This document shows positions 1 to 13,072 of a stretch of 64,000 nt of DNA, piece after piece (the first letter of the stretch is position 1; each line of letters starts with the position of its first letter). Where the stretch lies: contig JAVHZZ010000004.1 of the NCBI GenBank assembly GCA_036250195.1, forward strand, positions 322,860,628 to 322,924,627, in the 5' to 3' direction. The DNA comes from Mixophyes australis. Its lineage: Eukaryota > Chordata > Amphibia > Anura > Limnodynastidae. A program made the translations under genes and the position numbers. Below the pieces are notes generated by a model that had not been told where the DNA came from, did no database searches, and worked only from the letters and a program-made list of their open reading frames with translations.

Positions 1-729
1 ACTACCAAAATATTCTGCTCATCTGTATTTACTGTAAATGTCAGATTAGAATAATTTTAGCCCAGGTTATATAGACATGACAGTATGTTTATTTCATAAA
101 CAAATCAAATAAAAAAGAAAAAAATGAAGTAAACCAAATACCTGTATATATGACTTAAACTGTTTTTCTGTTACTATCTTAATATCCAGTGGAACGCTTG
201 ACATTTCAAAATGAACAGGAGTGATATCACAAAAAAATGAATGATGAAGCAGTTAAAGGGATAGATGGCGGAGGTAGAATAGAATCTTACATGAAAAAGA
301 AACCAGATGGCATTTCAAGTTACTTAATCTCTTATACTTTAAACAGGAATTGATAGAGAAATCCCCAAGCTATGGCTATGAGTTGTTTTCGGCATAATTT
401 TAATAGCATCAAATAGTCAGTGTGTATGGCTGATTTAGTGACTAGACATTGTTAAATAAGAAAGGAATTCTCTGGATTAATAAAACGCGTGATAAACTGA
501 TTATAACACTATTAATTGCCCATCACATTGTCCCACAATGACTGACATTTAACAGAATGATTTTTGTAATGCAATGTGATGTAGGATCATTTTTCTAAAT
601 ACATTGCTCATTAATTATCACTGTTCTCAACATCTATCCTGTGTGTGCATCCTAAGTAAATGGAAGAGATGGAAAATTGATAACAAAGGACCACCAATAG
701 ATATATAGATATTTCAGATATGAACCAGT

Positions 730-774
<45 letters not shown>

Positions 775-1418
775 TTCAGTGTAAACCCAATACAGCAGCT
801 CTGCTAAAAAGCACAGTAACATTTCCCTAGCGCATTACAGTATGTTAGAATATCAGCCTACATCTTTAGCAAAGTGTCCTAATGAGTCCTGATAGAGGAC
901 AAAAACCTGAGAATGCAGTAGTCTGAGTTACTGTGGCATTAAGCCACCTATCGGTTAATCCAAACCACCCTTTACATAATGCTCTTGACACATGTCCCCT
1001 TAACTAAGAGATAAAGATACAGGCTTGGTGGAGAAAGGTTACAAAATGTTTTTTAAAATAAAACAATTTAAAGTGGCAGTAAAAAAAAAGCATTGCCAAT
1101 TCCTCATACCAAACATATGGTAACCAAATGGTATTTCTAGCAATGAGCATCTCTTTTGAAGATGAGTGCTCCACCACCACAACAATGTGTTCTTTTTTTA
1201 AAAAAAAACAGATACATTTTTTATTGTTTTCTCCAAACAAAAAGAAAACACAAGCAAACACTTAGCTATATATAGCATGTATCTATCCAGTAATAAAATT
1301 TAGCGCCACTTCTCCGCTACCTACCATGTACAGCAGAAATAACAGTAGAACACACTGTACTGGGACTATAAAAGAATATTTGTGCAAGTCAAATCAATAC
1401 ACACAGAGACAGAGAGCA
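1..1418. other. AT-rich DNA, no gene recognised
   Basis: I see no coding pattern, RNA gene or defined transposon here apart from the dinucleotide array at 732-772. The open frames are short and of the kind expected by chance in AT-rich DNA. Confidence 0.6.
732..772. repeat. (AT)n microsatellite
   Basis: About 20 uninterrupted AT dinucleotides. It is a simple repeat and self-complementary. Confidence 0.95.
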
Positions 1419-2265
1419 TTAATTAACATCCCATTCTCTCTCCTGTGGGTGCCTCTCCAGCGAGTCCATGGCCTCATTTGGTGTGGAAAAGACGTGGTGA
1501 TGACCTTGCGCCTCAAACCGAAGTCTGGCCGGGAACAACATGGAGTAAGGTAGATTTAGATCACTGAGCTTGTGCTTAATTTGTGTGAACTGTGCTCTCG
1601 ACTTCTGGACATCCAGGGCAAAGTCTGGAAATACGGATATGGGGTTGTCCCCAAACTTCAAGGGACCCTTCTGGCGCACCAGCCTAAGGACAGCATCTCT
1701 GTCCATGAAGTGGAGAATCTTGGCCATAAATGTTTGAGGTGGGTCGCCTAGTGGAGGTGCCTGGGGTGGTAAACAGTGTGCCCTTTCAACGGAGAACTGG
1801 GGGGAAAAGGCCTCTCTCCCGAACCGCTCAACCAACCAGTTTTCCAAGAATATTTCAAGGGTAGACCCTTCTGCATGTTCCGGAAGACCAACAAATCGAA
1901 GGTTGTTATGCCTCAGACGGCCCTCAAAATCTGTCATTTTAACTTTACATAGAGAAACATAGACTTGACAATTCTCCCCTGATGGGTGCCGTATTGTCTT
2001 CCAGTATAGAGATAAAATACGATTTTCAGTTTCACTAACTCTCTCACGTATTTTTAGCATATCATGCCTTATCAGTGAAGAACGGCCCGAACTTCCCCAG
2101 TCTTGTCAGTGAGCCTTTTTTCAGAGGCCATGATAGCTGACAATACCTGCTGGAGAGACAGCGAGCCTGGCCTTCTTGGTCCGAATAGTCAGGATCTGTG
2201 GCGGGCTGGGAGGCCGCAGCCGATGCGTGGGCATCTTTAGCAGAGGTAGTATAGGGTTGGAGCAT
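1419..2265 (-). pseudogene. L1/Tx1-type LINE ORF1 protein, broken
   Basis: This minus-strand remnant encodes an L1-type ORF1 protein, the RNA-binding nucleic-acid chaperone of L1/Tx1 LINEs. The best frame (1419-2060, 213 codons) has NNLRFVGLP at residues 52-60, which marks the RRM start. VERAH lies at 91-95, an AKILHFMDRDAVLR block at 113-126, and FPARLRF near 176-182. These are in the order expected for the RRM and C-terminal domain. A second frame (2062-2265) probably holds part of the N-terminal region. The two are separated by a frame change, and no coiled coil is evident. No ORF2 (endonuclease plus reverse transcriptase) follows on the minus strand below 1419, so the copy is truncated. 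It is locally more GC-rich than its neighbours. The family call is from motif recognition; the subfamily is not resolved. Confidence 0.85.
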
Positions 2266-2629
2266 GTAGTGCTCCAGTTTGGCCGCGGCCAGCTGCGTAA
2301 AAGAGTGAAAGAGATTATGATTTTGTATTAATAACTCCAGTTATTTATTGTAGTCTAAGGGCGCAATGAAAAACAAAAAACAAAAGACTGACAGACAATG
2401 GAAATGTTTATGGCTCATTTGGGTAGCGATAAAAACAATGCACAAACCCGAAAATCCGAGAGGAAAAAAAGGATTGCGTTACCTAATGCAGTCGGGCGCT
2501 ATATTCAGTTATTATACCTGGACTGCAAACATCTGCTACATGCTGAGGATCTACACATTACAATAGGGATTTCTCCACAAAACAAAAAGGTGTCCATTTG
2601 TTAATTTACATTATTTTTGGCGTTATTAC

Positions 2630-2990
2630 CATACTACCCACAGCCCAGGCGGGTAGGAAGAGCCCTAGTGCTTTCAGCACTGGGATGGTTATTCCTAGAG
2701 GGTGCCCGCTCATTTTTTTTCGGCGGACTCCACTCCCTAGGAAATCCAGCCCAACTATGAACATCCTGGGGTTGGTTTGTCATTATGGCAGGGGGACCCC
2801 TGCCGCGTCCCCCCCCTGCTATAGTGCCACCCACCCTGGGCTGGTTTGCCTAGTGCTGGTTATGTTAAAATCGGGGGGACCCCACGCAAATATTTGCCCC
2901 GATTTTCACGTAACCAGCAGTAGGCTTAATAGGCTTATTAGGGTTAATAGTGCTCAGATGGAGGGACCCCACGCTTTTTAACAGTGTTGT
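2630..2990. repeat. GC-rich repeat with hairpin arms
   Basis: This segment is GC-rich against an AT-rich background. It contains an inverted repeat: 2854-2876 pairs with 2897-2919 (TGCTGGTTATGTTAAAATCG against its near complement). GGGACCCCACGC occurs twice (near 2876 and 2965). It looks like an interspersed repeat, but I cannot name the family. Confidence 0.5.
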
Positions 2991-4404
2991 GTTTACTAAA
3001 CACGCAGCTAGATGAGGATAACACAGGAGAGTTTGCTAAACACGTTTTGTTTGATATCGCAGCAAATCACCAGAGATGACTAGTGAGTTTCAAGATCGCA
3101 GTTTAATACATCTGGTGACTTTTGGCGCTGAAAAAATCAGACCTTGATACATTTACCCCCTGGTGTGCAAACCTCAAAACAATACCCTGTTTACTCATCC
3201 AAGATTCAGGTGGAAGCACTGACATCCCCTGTAAAGGTAATCCTTCGACAAGGATGTTACGTTGGCTTGGCGAACTCTGGCACTGCATACCTGTAAATAC
3301 ACTCTATACTGCTCATGTAGACTTGGACATACGGCAAAAGTTTGCGAATGTGAACCAAAAAATACATATGCATATGTCAGTATGCAGATTTAGTTGCTTA
3401 TTACACTTGTGCCTCATTACTAGTGGAGAGGCGGAATGCGGAAGGAAGGTGTGGGTGAGCATATACCGAATTAAGTAAAGGTGTGTTCATTTAATTGTGA
3501 CCCAAGTTGACCTGGAAGCAGGCACATATACACCTGTTCGGAGCAGTATTCGTTGTGGGTGCTAGAGGGATAGTACAGTCAGACATAATGCTCCAGCTAG
3601 CTGCTTCTGATTGGATGCTTGCAGATCCACCTCTCCACTACTTAATTTAATACTGTTGCTGCTATATTATATGAAGTCGCAGAGATCTATTCACGTAACA
3701 TAATTTTAACTCTTCCATTTGGACCGTAGCAGGAAATATTTTTTTAAGGGGAAAACACAGATTTTGTATTATGTATTTAATATAATTTCACTTCATTTAA
3801 TTGAATTGAATTTGTATTTGTGTTTGTATTTTTTTATATTGTATATGGTAAATGTAATTTTTGAATTTATTAATAACAGTCAAGAATTATTTTTTTATAT
3901 ACTGTATATTACAATTCATTACATTATTATATTGTGTACTAATAGGGTAATGCAACGTTCACATTTACTACTAACACTGTCCAGCCATATCTCTATGCTT
4001 TACAATGAAATTCTGCTTATATCTTCCCAAGAGCACCCCAAATGTAGCTTCCGACACACCAATAGTGTAATACTTTCTATATGTATAGCTTTTTAATCAC
4101 CACCGATGTTAACTGATCATACCAATCCTAATAATTCGAACCAAGGATCACTAATCTTGTGATCCCAGCAGTCCATTTTATATCATTATATCAAACACCC
4201 TCTTGCGCTTGCACTTATAAAATATCCATTTTTCATTATGCAATAGGCAGAGACTTCTGCACCTGTAAAAACAAAGGAAAACAGAGCTATATTCATTTTC
4301 ACCGCAGCCTGTGTATATCTAACACTCTAAGGGTCACATACTCAAGGCACGCATATTGAGTGCAACATGCATTTGTTTAAAAATGCACATAAATCATCAG
4401 ATAC
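2991..4404. other. No gene recognised
   Basis: I see no supported gene. The motif GATACATTTACCCCC ending at 3160 matches the right terminus of the foldback family at 49300-49429 and 59997-60184. It may be a fragment of that MITE; the rest is unassigned. Confidence 0.5.
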
Positions 4405-4767
4405 GTGAATCAGCCCCTAAAAGTCCAGCACAGCATTACTCAGCTGCACCTCGGTAACAAAGGAGATCCCTTTGTTGTGCCTCCAGACAGAAACACAATG
4501 GACAGGGGCAAATCTGGATCTCTTTCTTGGATGCCAACCTACAGGACTTTCATTGCTGCCTCGCAGGTCACCTCTGGTCCAGATGTCACAAACCCAGAAT
4601 ACGCCTCGCCTGCTCCTGTGACTGTTTCATCTCTTTTCAGTAAGCTTCTTACACAGCAAAAGTATCTTCAACAAAACAAGAAAACTCCCTATGGTGCAGA
4701 AGGCTCCTATTGTCTCTACGTGGCTAATGGAAGGAGATGGGGGAGTGCAAACCCACTGGTTATATAA
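4405..4767 (+). other. Unrecognised 120-codon open frame
   Basis: An open frame of about 120 codons lies in a stretch somewhat richer in GC than its surroundings. I recognise no domain, signal peptide or membrane segment. The predicted product is polar, with several Ser, Thr and Gln residues. There is no obvious promoter, splice site or poly(A) signal. It could be chance, a retrocopy fragment or part of a transposon. Confidence 0.2.
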
Positions 4768-5954
4768 CTTGTAGTGGCCAAATATAATGCAGCTCACTCC
4801 CCTCTTTCACTTTCTTCTGCTCTTTAGGCCTATTTGGCTCAAATCTTGGGGGGAACTCTAACAGGTCTGCCTCCTAAACTTACCTAAACCACCGAAGAGT
4901 AGGAGCTGGACACTGGGCAATGTTCTTTGTTTCCTTGCTATGCTTATGTCCTGCTTGTCTTTCAAGGTGTTTAAAGAGTTTTTGTACATTCACAAATACC
5001 AAACCATAAAAATAAAAATCTTATATTACATTGTAGTAAAAGGACATCTAAATGCAAATTCCCATTGTAAAACAAGCAGTGTTATCATTATATCTCTTTC
5101 CCTTTCAAATGTATAATGTCCTTTCTATTTCCGTAAGATGTGTCAACTATTGCAGAATTCATTATAAATCAATATGTACAATTTATACATAAAACCTTCA
5201 GTAAATAGTAAAACTAATATACAATTTTATCCTTAAGCAAAGTTTATCTAAGGCATTGAATGTGGAAAGCTTTTGTCTTTTCCTTATTATTTCAGGGTCA
5301 GAAAATGTAATAAAAAATATTTTTTATGGGCCATTGAACAGTTAGAATCAAGATTTTCACCATTTACAGCAAAATGTCACCTGTGTACCAGAAGCTATGT
5401 AATCCTGAAGAGACAAATGTCTCTCTAGAGTAACATTTCATTTCTTATAGCTAACTGAACACATATATTGGGAATCTGTTTTATTACCTGTATTTAAGGT
5501 GAATGTGTTGGATATATTACTGGAGCCTCTGGCATGTCACAGTATTGTTAATACATGTAACTTCGCTAATTGCATTATGCTAAGCGTGTGACACACAATA
5601 TTCAAATCAAGGACTCATTAACCTTGTTCATCACTGCTCTTTATAGGAAATCAATAAGATCAATTGCATCTGTCAGATGATTTGATGGTTCTTCTGCAGT
5701 ATAAGATGCTGATTGTCAAGAGGCACCTTAAGTAGAGCTTTTCGTGTAAGAGCAATTGTCTCTGACTTTGTTCGAAATAGAGAAATCCTGTTGTTCTGCT
5801 TTCTCACAGCAGCGAGTAAAACTACAAAGGTAAAACCTCTAATTTTGTTTTCCCAAATAAACCTCCGGGCAAACGCATCTAGTGAAATGTATACAATAGG
5901 TATACATCTATATGTTTATTTTAAATAAACTAAACAGAAAACACATTTGGAGGG
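4768..5954. other. No gene recognised
   Basis: AT-rich DNA with no coding signal, RNA gene or defined repeat that I can identify. Confidence 0.6.
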
Positions 5955-7040
5955 TGTCACGAACACACTCCCAGCTGCCGTGACTTTGGGGTGTTCGCTG
6001 TATGAGGTCACACACGATTTCAGCCCGCAGTCTCTCTCTACCTATCACACAGGTCATAGACCTATGGATTAGCCTCCAAAAACAGCGCTCTTACACCCCC
6101 AGACACTTCAGGTTGGCCATCACCTATTAAGTACGGGCAATAGAACCCCAATATACTGTCCCACACTGGCACGCAGGCTTCTAGCTATTCACAGACTAGC
6201 AAGACCCACACCAGCACACAAAGGGTTACCTCTTCACACCTCCAGACTGTTACACAAAAGTAAATGCAAGCACAGACAGCTTGTTAATCAAATGTATCAA
6301 CAATTCACACACTGGCATTCCAACGGTTAACTTGGTCCAGCGATCTCTTCTAATAGGCTAATGGATTCGTTAGAGTATCAAGGATGCAACTTATTAAATT
6401 TTAGATTTAAAATACAAAAATACAAGGCATACAGATAAAATAAATAATGAATAACAATTAATAGATTGACATAACAAGCAAGACAGTTTAAAATAAAAAG
6501 AGTTACATTCAGAATAGCACTTACGTGAGTTGCATAATCTGCGCCATGGGGAATTGGCTAGGAACATGGACAGCTTACCAATGTGGATTGATTTCCCCAA
6601 AAAGTCTGACAGTTTGGCATTTCAAAACACAGGTTTTTAAGCAAAATGAAATGGGATGGTCTTCACAGGGGCAGTGTTTAATGCTAATATGGGGCAGGGA
6701 TGTCCCATGGGTGTCACTATACTTTGCTCACAAATATTCCCAAAGTCTTGACCTGTTGGTAATTCTTCACAGATATATCCCAGAGAAATAACTCCCTCTT
6801 CAATAAACGGTAACACAGTTAAATACCAAACAGGATGGAATTATGACCATGTAACATACCTTTTCCAAAGATATGTGATTTTAGCTATTCACGGATACCA
6901 CCCATACCTGTCATTCACAACCCTGGTGTGATTTCTGCTCCTCAGTATAAAGTGGCTCACAGATTTCCCAAAATATGAACTATGACAACATTTTCCTTTG
7001 AAGGTCATATTTCTATATACCTGTATGGGCTTTCACATGC
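5955..7040 (-). other. Possible minus-strand LTR remnant, right boundary unknown
   Basis: The segment opens with TGTCACGAAC, the exact reverse complement of the last ten bases of the solo LTR at 20747-21428. It could therefore be the 3' end of a related LTR on the minus strand. I find no matching other end and no target duplication. The more GC-rich first 350 bases fit an LTR, but this is weak. Confidence 0.25.
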
Positions 7041-7201
7041 TGCCTACCAGGATCTCCAGCTGTGATCGGCCCCACAAAGTCTATTCAAGTGTCTAAAACT
7101 AACAGTAAGAGATCTTTGAAGCTGCTAAAGGTGGCATGCTTATCTTCTCATACTGGGATGTGCAAAGTCATAAAACACATTTACATCAGACTCTCTGGGG
7201 G

Positions 7202-7427
7202 GGTATTCAATTGTTCATCCCGACCACCGAAAAACTCGTGCTCTAAAACTATTACCGTTAATGCGGTAATTACTCGCTGAATTTCAGCTCGCAGCTCCCT
7301 GAGCTGCGAGCTGAAATTCAGCGAGTAAATTATCGTATGAACGGTTTTTACGCGCAATATTACCGTATTAACGGTAATAGTTTTAGAGCGCGAGTTTTTC
7401 GGCGGTCCGGACGAACAATTGAATACC
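7202..7427. mobile_element. Long palindromic foldback MITE
   Basis: The element is a near-complete palindrome. The ends GGTATTCAATTGTT and AACAATTGAATACC are perfect inverted repeats, and the arms (7202-7299 and about 7300-7427) pair through most of their length. At the centre AGCTCGCAGCTC faces GAGCTGCGAGCT with almost no loop. The right arm carries about 30 extra bases (near 7328-7357). No coding sequence is present. It is non-autonomous; the superfamily is not proven because I see no clear target duplication. Confidence 0.85.
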
Positions 7428-7550
7428 ATACTCTGTCTTTAAATTTTACACTTTAAACTTATCAATGGATTCATTTGATATAATCTATTTACACTGCAGT
7501 TATGAATTATCCCTTATAAATAACTGCAAGCTCTCTATGTTCACGAAAGA

Positions 7551-7748
7551 GGGGAATTCAATTCAAAGTGAAGGAGTGGTGAGACTGCTGAGATATCGGG
7601 CTTTATATCTCCACTCATTTTTGGAAACATCTCTGTGAGGTGTGAACAAAAATGAGCAGAGATTCCTCTACTCCTCAACATCTAGAAGTGCGTAGAGCAG
7701 CACATCGTGCAAGGCTCCGGTGGCACTTAATAATAATAATTGAATTTC
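7551..7748. mobile_element. Probable small MITE with GAATTCAATT ends
   Basis: The left end GGGAATTCAATT and the right end AATTGAATTT form short inverted repeats around a roughly 200-bp non-coding body. The termini resemble those of the palindromic element just upstream (7202-7427). Boundaries are approximate. Confidence 0.45.
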
Positions 7749-9030
7749 TTCCTTGGTGTCACTTACATAGACTTATACAGTTAAAAAAAAGTTTTGCCCC
7801 TGCGAGATGTGCTAAATAATGTTATATAGAAAGTGTTTTTTGTGATGAGGTGAAAACAATATATGAATATATCATGCTTTAATATTAGTTTGTCTGCAAT
7901 TGTTACTTTTGTTTAAACCTTAAAATAAAGTTAAACATTCATGAGAACCTTTAGGTTCTATTACCTTTTTATCCATATAATTATTAAAATGAATAAAACA
8001 TTCCAAAACTATCTTCAGGCAAAAATATTTATCCTATGTTCATCAGGGCATTTTAATTTGAGTAAATAAATTGCTTGGTGTTTTTTCTTTTTTCCCAGTT
8101 CTTATATTTACCATTCTACAGAGGTTGTTTATCCTTCTACAATAGTCTGTGTATGTCCATAAGGCATTACTAAAATGAGAAACAATTACTTTGAATAAGC
8201 CCAAGTAAAGGTATTCTGTTTTTCTTCGCCTACTTCAAAAATTAAAATCATTCTGTAGCAAAGTCCTTGTAAAAAAAAAATGTAATACTTCTCCATGTCA
8301 TGATCAAGAAATTGGAAAAGCGTTCCAAGTCAGGTACAAATGAAAGTTTCCACACTGATTTAATTTACAACTAGCCTCTCATAGGTAGAGTAGTTGATCT
8401 GATGGATCTCCCTAAAATGATTAATTTGGAAAATTAAGTGTCAAAAAGTAGTCTAATGAGATTTCCAACCTGACAACCTACAAACAAAAACCTGATTTTT
8501 CATGCAACCCTAGACAATGGAATTTGTTTTTCGAGAGAGTTCAATTTTCAGTGGTATCATTACCAACCAGATTGCTCTATTTGAGGACAGCTTCAGCTTA
8601 AGGACTAGTAAGTTTGATTATATGATCCAGACCTCATCTTGGGCATAATTTCTCAATATAGTTTTAACCACTATGGAAACATTGCAACCAAGAATATTTG
8701 CCAATGAGTTGCTAAGAACAGGAAGATCCGAGTGGGTGTTTTTCTACATGAGCATAGAGACAATTCTTTTTTAAAGAAACACAATGTTTTTTTATATTTA
8801 TTACCTTGATAGAAATACATACATATTTGAATCACTTCCTTCATTTTATCAGTAATTGCATTAACCTTTATGTACCACTACAATCATGATGCAAATATTA
8901 CAAAGGTTCTTCGATACAAGATGCAGATCAAGTTACCAGAACATGTTAGCTTCCAATTTTATCCTTATTTTTCATAGGAAGGGAAAAGACAAAGTGACAA
9001 TAAACCTTGACTTAAAAAACTTAGGAACAT
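7749..9030. other. No gene recognised
   Basis: AT-rich sequence without recognisable coding regions or repeats. Confidence 0.6.
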
Positions 9031-9364
9031 GGGGTCTGATTCATTAAGGATCTTAAATGAAGAGGTATCTTATTTCAGTCTCCTGGACAAAACCATGTTA
9101 CAATGCAAGGGGTGCAAACTAATTTTCTGTTTTGCACATAAGTTAAATACTGACTGTTTTTTCACTGTATCACACAAATATGAACTTTATATTTCAGTGT
9201 ACAAATAAGCTATCAAGTATTTGTATACTACATGAAAAAACAGTCAGTATTTAACTTATGTGCAAAACAGAATACTAATTTGCACCCCTTGCATTGTAAC
9301 ATGGTTTTGTCCAGGAGACTGAAATAAGATACCTCTTCATTTAAAATCCTTAATGAACCAGGCC
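9031..9364. mobile_element. Foldback MITE, CTGATTCATTAAGG family, full copy
   Basis: The left end GGGGTCTGATTCATTAAGG pairs with the right end CCTTAATGAACCAGGCC, and the arms pair inward for about 150 bp. Internal landmarks are TCTCCTGGACAAAACCATG, GCAAGGGGTGCAAA and TTTTGCACATAAGTTAAATA, each with its reverse complement in the other arm. There is no coding capacity. Related copies lie at 19937-20236, 30217-30313 and 55940-56000. Confidence 0.88.
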
Positions 9365-10895
9365 TATGGTTCCTAGCTAGCAATAGATTGACAGATTTCC
9401 AATTATAACAAAAAAAATTCACAATTGCACTAAAATTGGTATTTGAGCATCTCAAATAGTTGCCTCTCTGGGTTGTACATTTCAAAAATTGAAAAGTTTT
9501 AATAAAACTCTCCTACACCATAAAGAAATGTTGAAGACTTGAAGACCATTCTAAGACTGTAGTATAGAAAGCCAATCAATACAATGCCTCAGTGCTAGTG
9601 TTTGGCACTAGCATGAAGCTAGTGAATAATGTTTCAGTAAGAAAGTGAAACATAAATCCAGCATAAAGTTGCATTCTTAAATGTACGTCATCGCTCAAGC
9701 TATGAAGCTGGATATGTGCTAAGATCTTTATTCTGTGCTCGAAATTCTGATTAAAATATTATTTTTGCAATTCACAAAGAAGATCAAAAAACAAATGTCA
9801 ATCTATTCTTATTAACAGAAACCCCAAAGGGACTACTCTAGCCATTTGTCAGTAATTTAGTTCAAATCAAGGATGTCTTGTTCTTATGAATTCATTCAAC
9901 TACTTTGCCTGATAATAGGTTGAAAAAAGAGAACTTTCAGACATGAGGTGGTAAATCGTTTCTCTACCATAATAACTGCTTATCACAATGGATGCAACAA
10001 TAAGTCAATGGCATTACTTTTTGTTAAGATTATCTATCTTTAGCTCTGTTACCATCCATCAGATATTCCCACTTCCACAGAGAGACACAGCATGGATTTA
10101 TCATTGTACTACTGTTGGAGTCCCAAGGGTCTGAACAAGTACACAGTCCTGTCATGTTTCCTAGTTGAACATTAATTCTCTTGATTTATTATGCCCGATA
10201 GCGTTATGAGTCATAAGTGGTATCACATTCTATTTCTGACATGTCAAATGTTGGTAGGCTTAGTGTGTATAACACTGATTTACTATGTGCACAAATGCTT
10301 TAAAACATTAAAGGACAACCTTCGTCAAAATACATTTTAGATGCTATGTGGTATTGCATTTCCCAACACTTTTCCATTTTATTACTGCTGTCTGATTAAT
10401 TGTTTAAATAACTTTTGTATGGGATGTAATGATCTATATTAATTAAAAAAATCATTGTTGACAATTCTGTCCTGGCTCAGTCTTTCAGAATGATAGCAAG
10501 GTTGGCAGAGAATTGTAGTCCACAAAAAACATGTTATGTATTCCTACAGCCAGAGATGAAAACCAAAATAAACTTTGCATGAACAAACATTAATTTACAG
10601 TATATGAATTATTACAACTGAATGGTGACAACGAGGACAATATTCTATGCCATTCAGTGTAAAGGCAATGTTGAACTCCAGCACACACTTTAATTCAGAA
10701 AAATGATGTAAGTTTGGTTTTAAAATTAAATTTTAAAAATATGTTGTAACTAACGCTGAAAATAACCTTTGTTAATATGCTGTCAGTAACTGCAAATTAA
10801 TTATTTTAATGTTTATGTTAATATTTGACAGTTGTAACTGAATCACATTTTCTAATTTTACAGTACTACAAAACATGTTGTTGGTATATAAAGTG
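9365..10895. other. No gene recognised
   Basis: AT-rich sequence without recognisable coding regions. Short open frames look like chance. Confidence 0.6.
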
Positions 10896-10896
10896 G

Positions 10897-10930
<34 letters not shown>

Positions 10931-11297
10931 TACTTTTTATTTATAAGGCGCCACAAGGCGTCCGCAGCGCCGTACAGAGACAAACAAATTACAATACAAT
11001 GGGAGACAGCACAGTACAGTAAACAGTAAGCACAGCAACTCAGTAAGCTCAAGGCATAGCTAGAGAGGGCGGGGAAGGGGGAGGTAGGTTCCGCAAATGA
11101 CGGAGCCCAAGAAGGAGGGCGCGGAAGACGGGGAGACCCCCAGGGGGGAGGAGGAAGCGAGAGTGGACGTGGAGTGGAGCCTCGAGGAGGAGGGCTAAGT
11201 AGCTGGAGAGCAGAGTTAGAAGTGGTGGAAACAGGAGGAGAGATGGCCCTGCTCAGAGGAGCGTACAATCTAAGGGAATTATTATTATAATTATTAT

Positions 11298-11332
<35 letters not shown>
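10896..11332 (-). mobile_element. LINE/SINE 3'-tail repeat bounded by (AAT)n arrays
   Basis: Read on the minus strand this begins TTAGATTGTACGCTCCTCTG, continues with GAGCAGGGCC, and ends CTGTACGGCGCTGCGG, TTATAAATAAA and a trinucleotide array. That is the layout of L2-type LINE and dependent SINE 3' ends. The body is GC-rich and AAT/ATT arrays flank both sides (about 10896-10932 and 11276-11332). The overlapping open frames are not coding. Confidence 0.65.
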
Positions 11333-11334
<2 letters not shown>

Positions 11335-12329
11335 CTTAACCCTTTCTAATTTTAAGATCACTTTTATTATTTTTATTGTAGCCGTCTTAAAATGATTTGA
11401 GATGTCTGTGAAAATGTAATTAAAATGTTTTTATTAAAAATTTATGTTATTAACATCATTTTTCATCTCACTCCACTTTTGTGATGTTGGCCCACTATGG
11501 CAATTCTAACCTCGAAAGATTTATTGCAGATAATTGTTTCACACAGGCTCACTCATTTGGTATTGATGGCGGTTGATTGGGAATTAAGTATTTAACATTG
11601 GCTTTCTACGAAGTGTGCACCTAATGTCAGAGTTCTGGCTATAGGACACGAAGTAGCTCTATTTGATTGATAAGTGTAATGTTTCACATATGAGCTCTCG
11701 GTGTACTTTGTAGCTTTCTTTTAGTTAACAACAAATATTATACACAAGTCCATTCATTTGTTGCAACATACATGTACCAGACACTTTTGTGAGCAGAAAC
11801 TATTGCGATACTGCTACCACTTTCTGTGCCAATGGTTTGAACACTACTGCAAGTGCTTTACACTTCCAATAAACCATTCCCTCTTTATGCTGAGGGGATT
11901 TCCTTAAACCTCCTGTCATCACTCCTTACCAATCTAAAAACAAACACCACATGCCTCATGAAAGAGTCCTTATCAATCCATTACTGATTTTCAAACTTCT
12001 CATAGTTCTCTTTGGAATCCAAGTTGGAATTTTTGTACCACATATAAATGTCCAGTGTTACTCAATGTACATCTTGTGCAATTGTACAAAGCATCAAGAT
12101 GAAGAGGCAACACCCTGTCGTACAGTATGTCCCTATAACAAACTACCACTGCAATGTTGCTAAGATTCAATGTAACCCAGATACCCTCTCTTCTTTATCC
12201 ATTCTAGTACACTAACATTTTAATCTATTCCTGCTTACTCCCACTAAGTACCCACCGCTGCCCTAACTCACTGCCTCCTTTCTTTACATCAAACTGCTGC
12301 TAGACTTCTAAGACTACTGACCACTTTTC
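11333..12329. other. No gene recognised
   Basis: No supported gene or repeat seen in this AT-rich stretch. Confidence 0.6.
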
Positions 12330-12337
12330 CTCTATCT

Positions 12338-12518
12338 CAGGGTTTTCCAAAGCAAATTCTCATGCCACCTTAACAGTGCAGGTTTTCCAGGTCACATATG
12401 AAATAATGAATACAACCTGTGGTTCTGTTACAATGTGTCAGTCAGTAATGAATACATCTGTGCTCCAGTAAGGAGATATGGAAAACCTGCACTGTTAGGG
12501 GTATCTGAGGAAACCCTG
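12338..12518. mobile_element. hAT-type MITE with 8-bp target duplication
   Basis: The ends CAGGGTTTTCC and GGAAACCCTG are inverted repeats. A second inner pair is CAGTGCAGGTTTTCCA near 12375 and TGGAAAACCTGCACTG near 12480. The element is flanked by a perfect 8-bp direct repeat, CTCTATCT, at 12330-12337 and 12519-12526. CAG termini with an 8-bp duplication are the hallmark of the hAT superfamily. It is non-coding and non-autonomous. Confidence 0.9.
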
Positions 12519-12526
12519 CTCTATCT

Positions 12527-13072
12527 ATCAAAAATGACATATATGCCATAGCAATTACATAGCTAGAATGATACAATATTCATTTCATCAGTTCTTTAAA
12601 TGACAGATTTTAAAAGGTGAATTATTATTTATTTTTTATTTTAATACACTCAATTTATGCAAAATGGATACCCCTAGCTTATCTCCGAAATATAGTAGAA
12701 CCACGGTAATACCAGACATGGGACTCCCAAGATTCTATTGTTTTTTTGGAAAGAAGGGGGTTCTTAAGGATTAGATATTTATTTATTTAAACATATTCCA
12801 ATGTAACGATGAATACATTTTTATCATTTGTAACAGAAAATATTTTTTCTGTTTTTTAAATAGTAAATTTATACATTTAATTTTAACAGAAAAGTTTATA
12901 TTTTAAAATAACATGTTAGGTTATTAATGGAAATTAAGCATTATTTCAATTTGAATGTTTTTTCCTTAAATCATTTCAGTGTGCTCTCATCATACTTTTG
13001 CACATATTCCTTTAAATTGCACCGACATACATTTTCTCTCTTGTCTCAAAATATCTCCCTACTCGACACCTC
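12527..13072. other. No gene recognised; possible upstream LINE sequence
   Basis: AT-rich sequence that runs into the L2 remnant. The last 100 bases may belong to the same LINE but I cannot align them with confidence. Confidence 0.5.

Noticed and set aside
7062..7429. Two mutually mirrored open frames
   Set aside because: They are the two strands of the palindromic MITE at 7202-7427.
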